Assembly (NCBI GenBank): GCA_030430075.1
Contig: JAUIGN010000060.1
Coordinates: 1-54,468, forward strand
From: a bacterium
GTDB taxonomy: Bacteria > Planctomycetota > Planctomycetia > Pirellulales > Pirellulaceae
Length of the DNA: 54,468 nt
Direction of reading: 5' to 3'
Below are positions 1 through 7,939 of this stretch, piece after piece. The translations under genes were made by a program, and so were the position numbers. The notes below the pieces were generated by a model that saw only the letters and a program-made list of their open reading frames with translations, made no database searches and was not told the DNA's origin. How positions within the stretch are numbered: the stretch's first letter is position 1; each line of letters starts with the position of its first letter.

Positions 1-2
1 TC

Positions 3-1049
3 TTCAACGCCAGCACGACGATCAGCGGCGATATGCAGGGGTATCCGATCGTCGGCGATTTCGACGGCGACGGCGTTGACGACCTGGGCTCGTGGACCGA
101 CGACACGTTCAGCCTGGATTTGAGCACGCAGTTGACCGGCGCGGCGGCCGCCGGATCGTACAACGCGAACATCAACGGAATAACCGATGTGCAATTCACG
201 TTCGGATTCCCCGGGGTTCGCGAGCGGCCGATTGCCGGCGATTTCGACGGTGACGGGATCGACGACCTGGGGCTGTGGACACCCGACCGGGACGGCGCCG
301 TCCCGTCGGAGACGTCCGAGTGGTACGTGCTGATCAGCGACGGCACTCCGATCCCCGACCGGATCGTGGCCAATCCGCAGGCGCTGGGCGGGAACATTGT
401 CGACTTCACGCCGGAACCCTTTGGCAAGGACATTTACGGTCAGTTCGGAAACGACTTCACGTTGCCCGTTGTCGGAAACTTCGATCCCCCGGTGGTCGAT
501 GGAGCCGCACCTGAGCTCCGCTTCGCCTCGTTTACGAATCCAAGCGACCCGGTGGACGTGAACGACGACGGGGTAGCCACGCCAGCCGATGCTTTGCGGA
601 TCATCAACGTCCTCAACCGGGGTGAGGGTGGCGTCGTGACGCCGTTTCGGTCAGAGGCCCATGCGGCCGGCCCGTTCTTCGACACCAATGGCGACGATGC
701 CATTACGCCCCTGGACGTGCTCAAAGTCATCAACTGGCTGAACGATGCGGCCGGCGGGGAGGGAGAGGCCGCTCCGGTCGCGGATGGTTTGGTCAGCGGA
801 GTCGACCTGTCGTTTACGACCCTGGTCTACGGTTCGCAACCGGCCGTGGAAGCGACGGACGCCGTCAGCCCCGCGGCGCGGCCGATTCCGGCCGGCACGG
901 ACCAGCCGGTCGACGCCTTTTTTGCTCGCCCGGAAGTTCCGGCATTCCGCGAGGCGGAACGTGATTTCAGCGGCAAGCAACAGCAGCTCGAAGAACTCCT
1001 GGACGCCCTGGCAGGTGATCTTGGCGATCAATGGTGGAGGGAGTCGTAG
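3..1049 (+). CDS. FG-GAP/VCBS and dockerin repeat protein, C-terminal part (5' end outside window)
   Basis: The reading frame is open from the left window edge (first full codon at 3), so this is the C-terminal part of a longer protein; the ATG at 33 is probably internal. Two FG-GAP-like segments with GDFDGDG calcium-loop motifs and a third degenerate one (GNFDPP) fill the first ~160 residues; such repeats form integrin-like beta-propellers. They are followed by two planctomycete-type dockerin repeats, VNDDGVATPADALRIIN and TNGDDAITPLDVLKVIN, each a calcium loop plus helix. About 100 C-terminal residues show no recognised domain. By family it is an exported or cell-surface protein. A family 1 repeat begins ~50 bp after the stop. 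Domain identity is secure; function and partner are unknown. Confidence 0.85.
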   Translation, partial: FNASTTISGDMQGYPIVGDFDGDGVDDLGSWTDDTFSLDLSTQLTGAAAAGSYNANINGITDVQFTFGFPGVRERPIAGDFDGDGIDDLGLWTPDRDGAVPSETSEWYVLISDGTPIPDRIVANPQALGGNIVDFTPEPFGKDIYGQFGNDFTLPVVGNFDPPVVDGAAPELRFASFTNPSDPVDVNDDGVATPADALRIINVLNRGEGGVVTPFRSEAHAAGPFFDTNGDDAITPLDVLKVINWLNDAAGGEGEAAPVADGLVSGVDLSFTTLVYGSQPAVEATDAVSPAARPIPAGTDQPVDAFFARPEVPAFREAERDFSGKQQQLEELLDALAGDLGDQWWRES

Positions 1050-1097
1050 TCTCCTGGCACTCGCTTCGGCAGCCCGCCGGCCGGTCGCGTCTGTGGC

Positions 1098-1150
1098 GAC
1101 GTTCGGTCGGCGGTTTCAGCGGGGTCGGAGACCCGCGCCAAGCAGGTCGG
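1098..1150 (+). repeat. Family 1 repeat, locus A (head + one body unit)
   Basis: Contains the head GTTCGGTCGGCGGTTTC and one body unit GGTCGGAGACCCGCGCC, slightly diverged from the other copies. It sits between the dockerin gene and the enolase-superfamily gene. Confidence 0.8.
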
Positions 1151-1260
1151 TGGCGCAACCTGCGAGCCAAGACGATGCCGGGGTGACCTTGGACCGCATG
1201 ACCAAGGCAGCGGCGCATCTCGGCCGAAACGCGTCAGCATTCGGTTTGCTCGGCGATGAA

Positions 1261-1290
1261 CGGAACCGGGGCTAACGCCCAACGGCTGAT
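1261..1290 (-). repeat. Family 4 repeat, copy 1
   Basis: Reads in reverse complement as AGCCGTTGGGCGTTAGCCCC followed by GGTTCCG. The same word recurs at 10908, 33561, 41790 and 51034. Confidence 0.7.
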
Positions 1291-1320
1291 GAATCATCCA
1301 GGCAAACGTGTCCGACGTGG

Positions 1321-1345
1321 AGATCCGCTCGCGTTGGTCGCTAGA
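1321..1345 (-). repeat. Family 3 repeat, truncated copy
   Basis: The reverse complement contains GCGACCAACGCGAGCGGA, matching the left end of the longer family 3 elements at 50916 and 52351. Only this end is present. Confidence 0.5.
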
Positions 1346-1401
1346 TCGTGACTCGAAATGAACGACTTTGGCCCCTTAAGAATCTTCGGGAACCATCCAC
1401 C

Positions 1402-2523
1402 ATGTTAATTACCGCTGTCGAGACCTATCCCGTGCGGATTGCCTTGAAGCCCAAGTACCAGATGATCACATCATTGGGCGTCCACGATGTATCGAATTAC
1501 GTCCTGGTCCGCGTCCTGACTGACAACGGGATGGAAGGCGTGGGGGAGGCGACCGTGTCGGCCCTCTGGAGCGGTGAGACCGTTTGGGGTTGCCAGGCCG
1601 TCATCCGTCATGTGCTGGCGCCGGCGGTGATCGGGGCTGATCCGTGCGACCAGGCGGACATTGACCGGCGTCTGGATTCGGTTTGCCGTCACAACTGGTT
1701 CGCCAAGTCGGCCATCGAAATGGCGTGTTGGGACTTGCACGGCAAGGCGGCGGGCAAGCCGGTCTATGAGTTGCTGGGCGGGCCGCATCGCCCGTTGGCG
1801 ATCCGTTGCCGGTTTTCCATGGGCGCCTACGATCCGGAGCGAGCTCGGCAGCGGGCGGCCGAATTGGTCGAGGAAGGATTCGACACGATTAAAGTGAAGG
1901 TCGGTACCGACCCGGACGTCGACATCGATCGCGTCCGGACGGTTCGCGAGGTGATCGGTCCGGACCGCAAGCTGATGATCGATGCCAACTGTGGTTGGGA
2001 CGTGGACACAGCCATTCGATGCATTCGTGCCTTGGAGGACTGCAACCTGTGGCTGGTCGAGCAACCGACGCCCGACGGAGACTACGAAGGTCTGGCGCGC
2101 GTGCGGCGCGAAACGGCTCCGCTGGTGATGGCCGACGATATCTGTTTCGATCTGAGTCATGCTCGGCACCTGATCCGCCATGAGGCGTGCGACGTGATCA
2201 GCGTTTATCCGGGCAAGAATGGGGGCATCCACAAGTCGCAGCAGATCGCCCGCCTGGCTGCCGACCATGGGGTGGCCTGTTCGATCGGCTCGAACCTGGA
2301 ATACGACGTGGCAACGGCCGCCATGGGCCATTTGATTGTGGGGACTCGAAATCTGCAGATCGAAGACTATCCGGGGGACGTTCTGGGGCCGGCCTACCAC
2401 GTGGCGAGTGTGGCCAAGAATCCCATATCGATCGAAGGACCGGTGACGACGATCAGCGACGCACCGGGACTCGGGGTCACCGTCGACTGGGAGATGGTGC
2501 GCGCCAACCCGGTGCCGGAGTGA
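1402..2523 (+). CDS. Mandelate racemase/muconate lactonizing enzyme family protein (enolase superfamily)
   Basis: 373 residues, normal length for the family. The N-terminal capping domain (~1-125) leads into a TIM barrel whose active-site residues are in register with muconate lactonizing enzymes: KVK at 164-166, metal ligands D194 (DAN), E220 (EQP) and D245/D246 (ADD), and general base K272 (GKNGG). These enzymes abstract the alpha-proton of a carboxylate. The substrate here (racemisation, cycloisomerisation or sugar-acid dehydration) cannot be read from sequence. The frame is open from an ATG at 1348, but the 18 extra residues do not look like the family, whereas MLITAVETYPVR is a typical start; no clear Shine-Dalgarno was seen. 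It stands alone, converging with the PNP pair 54 bp downstream. Confidence 0.9.
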   Translation: MLITAVETYPVRIALKPKYQMITSLGVHDVSNYVLVRVLTDNGMEGVGEATVSALWSGETVWGCQAVIRHVLAPAVIGADPCDQADIDRRLDSVCRHNWFAKSAIEMACWDLHGKAAGKPVYELLGGPHRPLAIRCRFSMGAYDPERARQRAAELVEEGFDTIKVKVGTDPDVDIDRVRTVREVIGPDRKLMIDANCGWDVDTAIRCIRALEDCNLWLVEQPTPDGDYEGLARVRRETAPLVMADDICFDLSHARHLIRHEACDVISVYPGKNGGIHKSQQIARLAADHGVACSIGSNLEYDVATAAMGHLIVGTRNLQIEDYPGDVLGPAYHVASVAKNPISIEGPVTTISDAPGLGVTVDWEMVRANPVPE

Positions 2524-2577
2524 CGGCGGCGGTGCGAGGGCGACCACGGTACCAAGATTCCGGGACGGCGTCGTGCG

Positions 2578-3435
2578 CTACGAGCCGCCGGCCGCCAGTT
2601 CCTCGAGCACGCCCATCACGATCTTCCGCAAGCGTGGTTCTGCGTGTTCGGCGATATCGACGACGTCATCCGCGTCGACGAACTGGGGCGCATCCGGCTT
2701 GGCCACATTGGTGATCGTCGAGAGTGCCAGCACGGACATACCGCAGGCGGCAGCCGTCAGTGCTTCGGGGACCGTGGACATGCCGACCGCGTCGCCGATC
2801 CGGCGAAAGAAACGATACTCGGCCCGCGTTTCGTAATTGGGCCCGCTGACGGCGACATACACACCGCGGTGGCAGACGATGTTCTCGCGACGCGCGATTG
2901 CCTGGGCACGCTCGATCAACGCCGCCGCGTAAGGGGACTTCTTCAGCCTGCCGCCGACCGGTTGCGAAACAGCAGGCAAGAGCGCGTTACCTCGCATCCC
3001 CATGAGGTTGATGTGACCGTCCATGGCCATCAGATCACCGCTGGCGTACTGCGGGTTGAGTCCGCCACTGGCGTTGGAGACGATTAACGTCGTCGCTCCC
3101 AGTTCATGCATGACCCGCATCGGATGGCTGATCTGGTCGTGCGAATACCCTTCGTAAAGATGACACCGCCCCCGCATCGCGATGACGGGTACACCGGCCA
3201 GGTGCCCACAGACAAATTGCCCCTTGTGTCCGACGGCGGTGGGGAGGGGAAACCCGGCCAGCCGATCGTAAGGCAGGACGACATCGGTATCGAGATGCGT
3301 GGCCAAATCTCCCAGACCCGTGCCCAGGACGATTGCCACCCGCGGCCGCACCGGCCATTGACGCCGGATCGTGTCGGCGTGTTGGATTTCCAATGGCAAG
3401 CTGCTCACGTTTTCCCGCGATAACGTGGTGGTCAT
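2578..3435 (-). CDS. Purine nucleoside phosphorylase (class I trimeric type), paralogue 1
   Basis: 285 residues. Catalyses phosphorolysis of purine nucleosides to base and ribose-1-phosphate in purine salvage (cytoplasm). Family motifs in order: phosphate loop VLGTGLG, GRCHLYEGY (phosphate/ribose His), SNASGGLNP, GPNYETRAE (purine-binding Glu) and VGMSTVPE. The residue equivalent to human Asn243 is Asn (STITNVA), the state linked to 6-oxopurines (inosine, guanosine). Oddly, the normally fixed GADAVGMS motif reads GDAVGMS, one residue short. The ATG at 3435 overlaps the TGA of the upstream paralogue by 4 bp (ATGA), implying one mRNA and translational coupling. Family very sure; base specificity inferred. 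Confidence 0.92.
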   Translation of the reverse strand: MTTTLSRENVSSLPLEIQHADTIRRQWPVRPRVAIVLGTGLGDLATHLDTDVVLPYDRLAGFPLPTAVGHKGQFVCGHLAGVPVIAMRGRCHLYEGYSHDQISHPMRVMHELGATTLIVSNASGGLNPQYASGDLMAMDGHINLMGMRGNALLPAVSQPVGGRLKKSPYAAALIERAQAIARRENIVCHRGVYVAVSGPNYETRAEYRFFRRIGDAVGMSTVPEALTAAACGMSVLALSTITNVAKPDAPQFVDADDVVDIAEHAEPRLRKIVMGVLEELAAGGS

Positions 3436-4277
3436 GATTGGGGTGACCCGCCTTCTGCTTCACGGCGGAGGACGCTGCGGACGAGCACTCGTAATTTGGG
3501 TTCGGCGGCATTCGCCGTGGCGATGATCTTCGCCACGTCGGCCGGCTCCAGGGCGTCGGGCAGGCACAGATCGGTCACGATGGAGAAGCCGACGACGCGA
3601 AGGCCGCAGTGGACCGCAACGATCACTTCCGGCACGGTCGACATGCCGACCGCATCCGCGCCGATCGTGCGCAGAAAACGATACTCGGCGCGTGTTTCCA
3701 GATTCGGCCCCGCGACGGCGACGAAGACTCCTTTGTGAGCCACAATGTTTTCCTGGCGGGCGATCTCCAATGCACGTTCCACCAGCTCCTGGCTGTACGG
3801 TTCACACATGTCGGGAAAACGGGGACCAAGTCGGTCGTCGTTGATCCCAATCAACGGATTGTCGCCCATCAAGTTGATATGGTCCTCAATGACCATCAAG
3901 TCGCCTTCCTTGAAGTACGGATTCATCCCGCCGCAGGCGTTGGAAACCACCAGCAAGTCCGCCCCCATCGCTTGCATCACCCGGACCGGCAAGGTGATCT
4001 GCTTGAGCGGGTACCCTTCGTACATGTGGAACCGCCCTTCCATCGCCATCACGGGCAGCCCTTCCAGGCGGCCACAGACGAGCCGTCCGCGATGGCTGGT
4101 TGCGGTCGAACTGGGAAAGTGCGGGATCTCCTCGTAATCCAACGAAGCCTCTTCTTCGATTTCCTCCACCAGACCGCCCAGTCCGGTTCCCAAAATGATC
4201 CCCGCCCGCGGCATGCCTTTCCACTTCTCCTTGATGGCGGCGACGGCTTCTTGAATCTGATCGTGCAACTCGAGCAT
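3432..4277 (-). CDS. Purine nucleoside phosphorylase (class I trimeric type), paralogue 2
   Basis: 281 residues from the ATG at 4277 (MLELHDQIQEA). The frame stays open far upstream through a repeat array, but that translation is low-complexity and non-homologous. Motifs: ILGTGLGGL, GRFHMYEGY, SNACGGMNP, GPNLETRAE and a complete GADAVGMSTVPE. Where paralogue 1 and human PNP have Asn in the S-x-x-T-N base-binding motif, this protein has Asp (SIVTDLC). An Asn-to-Asp change at the equivalent human position is reported to allow 6-aminopurines such as adenosine, so a different base preference is plausible (inference). First gene of the coupled pair; its stop overlaps the next start (ATGA). A family 1 array fills the 485 bp upstream. 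Confidence 0.92.
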   Translation of the reverse strand: MLELHDQIQEAVAAIKEKWKGMPRAGIILGTGLGGLVEEIEEEASLDYEEIPHFPSSTATSHRGRLVCGRLEGLPVMAMEGRFHMYEGYPLKQITLPVRVMQAMGADLLVVSNACGGMNPYFKEGDLMVIEDHINLMGDNPLIGINDDRLGPRFPDMCEPYSQELVERALEIARQENIVAHKGVFVAVAGPNLETRAEYRFLRTIGADAVGMSTVPEVIVAVHCGLRVVGFSIVTDLCLPDALEPADVAKIIATANAAEPKLRVLVRSVLRREAEGGSPQS

Positions 4278-4762
4278 GCGTGGACTTTCAGCGGTTGGGA
4301 GCGTCGTGATGAATGGATAAGTCGGGACCGGCCAGCCTGGTGACGAGCCAAACACAGCTTTTCTGCTTCCGCGGGAGAGACGTGCGGGACGTCGTTGCTG
4401 ACACGTTTCATAGTGTGGCAGAGGCGCCACCAAACAGGAAGCACCCTCCAGCCGATGCAATCCGGTTGGTCGTCGAGCGTGGTCTTCTCGATGGGTGGAG
4501 ACCTTGGGGGAGACTTGGGGGAGACTTGGGGGAGACCTTCGGTCGGCGGTTTCGGCGGGGTCGGAGACCCGCGCCGAGCAGCGAGCAGGGTCGGAGACCC
4601 GCGCCGAGCAGCGTCGGAGACCCGCGCCGAGCAGCGCGTGCCGGGCAGCGTCGGAGACCCGCGGTGAGCAGAGCGCGGTGAGCAGAGCGCGGTGAGCAGA
4701 GCGCGGTGAGCAGAGCGCGGTGAGCAGGGAACGTCGAGCGGTTGGACAGCCGGCACTCGGAA
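4278..4762. other. Intergenic region dominated by tandem repeats
   Basis: The gap between two minus-strand genes holds an 11-bp tandem (GGGGAGACTTG, about 3 units, 4497-4539), a family 1 head and body array, and a run of 14-bp units. No credible gene. Low-complexity ORFs cross it in several frames and are artefacts of the repeats. The promoter for the PNP pair must lie here or further upstream, but none was identified. Confidence 0.7.
4497..4735 (+). repeat. Family 1 repeat array, locus B (head + 4 bodies + 14-bp units)
   Basis: The head GGAGACCTTCGGTCGGCGG is followed by four body units starting GGTCGGAGACCCGCGCC with variable spacing. The array then switches to a 14-bp unit, GCGGTGAGCAGAGC, repeated about five times. 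The 14-bp unit is derived from the end of the body unit (...GGTGAGCAG), which suggests slippage-driven expansion. Confidence 0.9.
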
Positions 4763-5656
4763 TCATTCCGGTTCGCTGGGGCGATCGGTTGCGGGCGCGA
4801 ACTCTTTGGCCCACCGAGTCAGCACCTTCTGGGCGGCCGGTGTACCGTAATTCTCCAGCTTCCCTGCTTTGATAATGTTGTTGGTGATTTGACCAATCCG
4901 TTCGCCGGCCGCCGCGTTCTTCTTGGCGTAGGCCTCGACGGCCGCCGCTGCGGCCTGCACCTCTTCTTCGCTGGCCGTCTTCTGAATGACGGCACGCAGC
5001 AAGGAATCGAGTCGGGGGTCCTGCATCCGCGCCGGCCGCTGTTTCGCGTTGGCGCGGCCGCGCATCAGGCCGAGTTGTTCCAGTGTGGGAACCGGTCCCC
5101 CACCCAACACGTCCACGACCGCGCGGGCGATCTTGGGGCCGTCCGCTTGGGCGCTTGGCTGAACCAAGGCGAAGTTGGCCGTCACCTCGTTTTCCTTGGC
5201 GACCAAGACGGTCAACGTCACATTGCGGTTCAATCCGTAGGCCCCGGGGCCTTCCCGCCCTGCATCGTAAATCCCCACCGGGACCTTGCCGGGAATCGCG
5301 TGGGCGGCCCGCTTCATCCAGTTCTCCGTCTCGGTGACGTCGCCGCTGAGAAAGACAATGCCCGCCGTCAGGCCATCTTTGGCGCGCGTCGCCGCATACG
5401 ACATGATGCCGCGGGTCAATCCCAGCGAAGGTCGAGTGACCTTGTGGACAAAAATCATCACCAACGGTTTGCCGTCCGCTTGCCGGACCAGGTCGAATTC
5501 CTGATTCGCCTTCGCGCCCAACACCTGGCGAGCCACAAACGGTGTGATCGGTTCGCCGACTTGCGGTCCGGAAAAGACCTCCTCGTCGGCGGCCAGCGCG
5601 CTGCCTGCCAGCAGCACGGAGACGGTGGTCAGCAACATGACGCGGGAAGGGAACAT
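4763..5656 (-). CDS. Secreted thioredoxin-fold (redoxin-like) protein without cysteines
   Basis: 297 residues from the ATG at 5656, chosen over one at 5686 because AAGGAA lies 6 nt upstream and a signal peptide starts there (MFPSRVMLL...GSALA, cleavage after residue ~22). Residues ~28-190 resemble the redoxin/peroxiredoxin fold: PQVGEPITPF entry, then a KPLVMIFVH strand where a catalytic cysteine motif would follow. The protein contains no cysteine at all, so thiol redox chemistry is excluded; a binding or scaffold role is more likely. The C-terminal ~100 residues are helical (EEEVQAAAAAVEAYAKK) and unassigned. Divergent from the PSD operon starting at 5923. Fold assignment is moderate, function unknown. 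Confidence 0.7.
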   Translation of the reverse strand: MFPSRVMLLTTVSVLLAGSALAADEEVFSGPQVGEPITPFVARQVLGAKANQEFDLVRQADGKPLVMIFVHKVTRPSLGLTRGIMSYAATRAKDGLTAGIVFLSGDVTETENWMKRAAHAIPGKVPVGIYDAGREGPGAYGLNRNVTLTVLVAKENEVTANFALVQPSAQADGPKIARAVVDVLGGGPVPTLEQLGLMRGRANAKQRPARMQDPRLDSLLRAVIQKTASEEEVQAAAAAVEAYAKKNAAAGERIGQITNNIIKAGKLENYGTPAAQKVLTRWAKEFAPATDRPSEPE

Positions 5657-5662
5657 GGCGGT

Positions 5663-5668
5663 TTCCTT
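5663..5668 (-). promoter_or_regulatory. Ribosome binding site deciding the start at 5656
   Basis: AAGGAA on the minus strand, 6 nt before the ATG at 5656. It favours this start over the in-frame ATG at 5686. Confidence 0.6.
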
Positions 5669-5910
5669 GCGTGGGGGCCGGGCCATCGGTTCGCAGCCAG
5701 CTACGATTCAGGTCGGATGGGCCATGGCCACCAGTATATCCGACCATCGGCCGTCCACTCCACTGCGAATGCAGCGAATTCCCGCAGAGCGCCGGGGACC
5801 GAAACGCGCGCTGCTGTTCCCTCACGCCTGGACGCGCTGGCGCGTGTTGCACCGGTGACAGGTCGTGCCCGCGCGTCCCCGGTTGGTGGCGTCTCGTGCT
5901 CGACCCGCGT

Positions 5911-5916
5911 TACAAT
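5911..5916 (+). promoter_or_regulatory. Candidate -10 box TACAAT just upstream of PSD gene
   Basis: GCGTTACAAT ends 6 nt before the ATG at 5923, so a transcript from it would be leaderless or nearly so. Similar GCGTTA(C/G)AAT words lie before the genes at 30882 and 38553. No good -35 box at standard spacing. Confidence 0.35.
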
Positions 5917-5922
5917 GGGCTC

Positions 5923-7932
5923 ATGCCTGACCGACCTCGACGACCCCTGTGGTGCTTGCTGGTGATGCTTTGCGTCACCGCGGTGACTCGTCACGCCGTA
6001 CTGGCGGATGACGAAGAGTATTTCGCGGAAGAACGTGGGCACTGGTCGCTCCTGCCTCGCGGCCGGACGGACCTGCCGGTGCCAACGCGACCTGTGGACG
6101 AACGTTGGATACGATCGTTCGTGGACGCTCATGTGGTGGCCGAGCTGCGCCGCGCCGGTCTTCAGCCGGCGGCGGAGGCCGAGCGGCGGGTTCTGATTCG
6201 GCGGCTCACCTTTCAGGTCACCGGCATGCCGCCTACGCCTCGTGAGGTCGACGACTTCGTCAATGACCCCGCGCCGGATGCGTACGAGCGACTGGTTGAC
6301 CGTCTCCTGGCCAGCCCGCACTACGGAGAAAAATGGGGGCAGCACTGGCTGGATGTGGTTCGATATGCCGAGTCGGAGGGTTTCGAGTACGATCGGCATC
6401 GACCGGGAGCGTGGCGGTTTCGGGACTATGTGATTCGCTCGTTGAACGACGACAAGCCGTATGACCGTTTCGTGGAGGAACAGTTGGCCGGTGACGAGTT
6501 GCGTCCGGACGATCGGGAAGCGTTAGTCGCCGCCGGTTTTCATCGCCTGGGTCCGGTGCGCAGGAATGCCGGCAACGCGGTGGTGGCGTTTAGCCGCAAT
6601 GAGGTCCTGACCGAGCGAACGAACGCCATCGGAACCGCGTTCCTTGGCCTGACCGTTGGATGCGCGCGGTGCCACGACCACATGTTCGATCCCATCCGCC
6701 AGGCAGACTATTACCGGCTGCAGGCTTTTCTGGCGGCCGGCTTCGAGGTGAATCTGGAGATCGCCGACGACGAACGCAAGGCGGCCTGGGCGCGGCAGCA
6801 GCAGGCCTTCGATGAGGAGGTCGAGCAGATCAAGGCGCAGTTGAAGGAGGCGCAAGGCCGTCGCGAAGAGCGGCTGATGGAGCAGTTGAAGGCGCTCCAA
6901 TTGCGGGCCCCGCGGCCACTGCCCACGATTTCAACCGTTCGCAACGATGACGAACAGAGAACGCCTGTCTATTTGTTGGAGCGGGGTGACCCCGACCGCC
7001 GCGGGCAGCGGCTGGGAATGCGGGTCCTGGGAGTTCTGCTCCCCGAAGGGACCGCTTGCCTGCCGGAAAGCACGGCAAATCCGCGGTCGCAACTGGCTCA
7101 GTGGATTACTTCCCGGGATCACCCGCTGACGGCCCGCGTGATTGTCAACCGGCTCTGGCAGTACCACTTCGGCACCGGCCTGGTTGCCACCGCCAATGAC
7201 TTCGGAGTCAACGGTGAGGAACCGAGCCACCCGGAGTTGTTGGACGAGCTGGCCAATCGGTTGGTTGATGCCGGTTGGCAATTGAAGCCGATCCACCGTC
7301 TGATCTTGTTGAGCAGCACGTATCGGCAAGCGTCGCGAGCGGCAGCGCGCGTGGCGGCCACGAAGATCGACCCCGACAATCGCCTCTTGTGGCAGTACCC
7401 AAGTCGTCGCCTGACGGCGGAGGAGGTGCGTGACGCCATGTTGGCGGTTGCCGGCGAGCTGAACCTGGAGGCCGGCGGTCCCAGCGTAATGGTTCCGGTC
7501 GACCAGGAGCTGATCGACCTCCTCTACAAGCCGTCGCAATGGGCCGTCACCGCAGACCGGACGGAGCATCAGCGGAGGTCGGTCTACCTGGTCGCCAAGC
7601 GTAACCTGCGGCTGCCGTTGCTGGAGGTGTTTGACCAACCCGATTTGCAAACCAGTTGCGCCCGGCGCGAGTCGACCACACATGCCGCGCAATCCCTTGA
7701 ATTGCTCAATGGTCAGCTCTCGAATCGCCTCGCGGAAGCGTTCGCCCACCGGTTGCGAACACTCGCCGGCCCGGAGCCGGGACGAATCGTTGACCGGGCG
7801 TTTCTGCTGGCGGCCGGACGACCCCCGACACCTCGTGAACGGGCGATTTCGTGCCGGTTCGTGGAGACCGAGCCGCTGCGCGAATTTGCCTTGGCCATGT
7901 TTAACCTGAACGCGTTTCTCTATATCGAGTGA
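5923..7932 (+). CDS. DUF1549/DUF1553 domain protein (PSD type, no cytochrome domain)
   Basis: 669 residues from the ATG at 5923; the frame extends upstream but the signal peptide MPDRPRRPLWCLLVMLCVTAV begins here. DUF1549 occupies ~45-275 (RLTFQVTGMPPTP, YGEKWGQHWLD and the conserved CARCHDH at ~247). A coiled-coil segment spans ~285-330. DUF1553 occupies ~370-650 (ARVIVNRLWQYHFG, SHPELLDELA, SSTYRQAS). This planctomycete-specific pair is usually encoded with a DUF1501 protein and is exported; its biochemical activity is unknown, with roles in polysaccharide or sulfated-glycan degradation proposed. Unlike the PSD protein at 38553 it lacks an N-terminal PSCyt1 cytochrome domain. The DUF1501 gene starts 7 bp after its stop, so they form an operon. 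Confidence 0.9.
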   Translation: MPDRPRRPLWCLLVMLCVTAVTRHAVLADDEEYFAEERGHWSLLPRGRTDLPVPTRPVDERWIRSFVDAHVVAELRRAGLQPAAEAERRVLIRRLTFQVTGMPPTPREVDDFVNDPAPDAYERLVDRLLASPHYGEKWGQHWLDVVRYAESEGFEYDRHRPGAWRFRDYVIRSLNDDKPYDRFVEEQLAGDELRPDDREALVAAGFHRLGPVRRNAGNAVVAFSRNEVLTERTNAIGTAFLGLTVGCARCHDHMFDPIRQADYYRLQAFLAAGFEVNLEIADDERKAAWARQQQAFDEEVEQIKAQLKEAQGRREERLMEQLKALQLRAPRPLPTISTVRNDDEQRTPVYLLERGDPDRRGQRLGMRVLGVLLPEGTACLPESTANPRSQLAQWITSRDHPLTARVIVNRLWQYHFGTGLVATANDFGVNGEEPSHPELLDELANRLVDAGWQLKPIHRLILLSSTYRQASRAAARVAATKIDPDNRLLWQYPSRRLTAEEVRDAMLAVAGELNLEAGGPSVMVPVDQELIDLLYKPSQWAVTADRTEHQRRSVYLVAKRNLRLPLLEVFDQPDLQTSCARRESTTHAAQSLELLNGQLSNRLAEAFAHRLRTLAGPEPGRIVDRAFLLAAGRPPTPRERAISCRFVETEPLREFALAMFNLNAFLYIE

Positions 7933-7939
7933 CCTCGCC

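Noticed and set aside
3432..5852. 806-residue minus-strand ORF containing PNP paralogue 2
   Set aside because: The upstream 525 residues translate a repeat array and the antisense of another gene in low-complexity Arg/Ser/Leu sequence; the real PNP start is at 4277.
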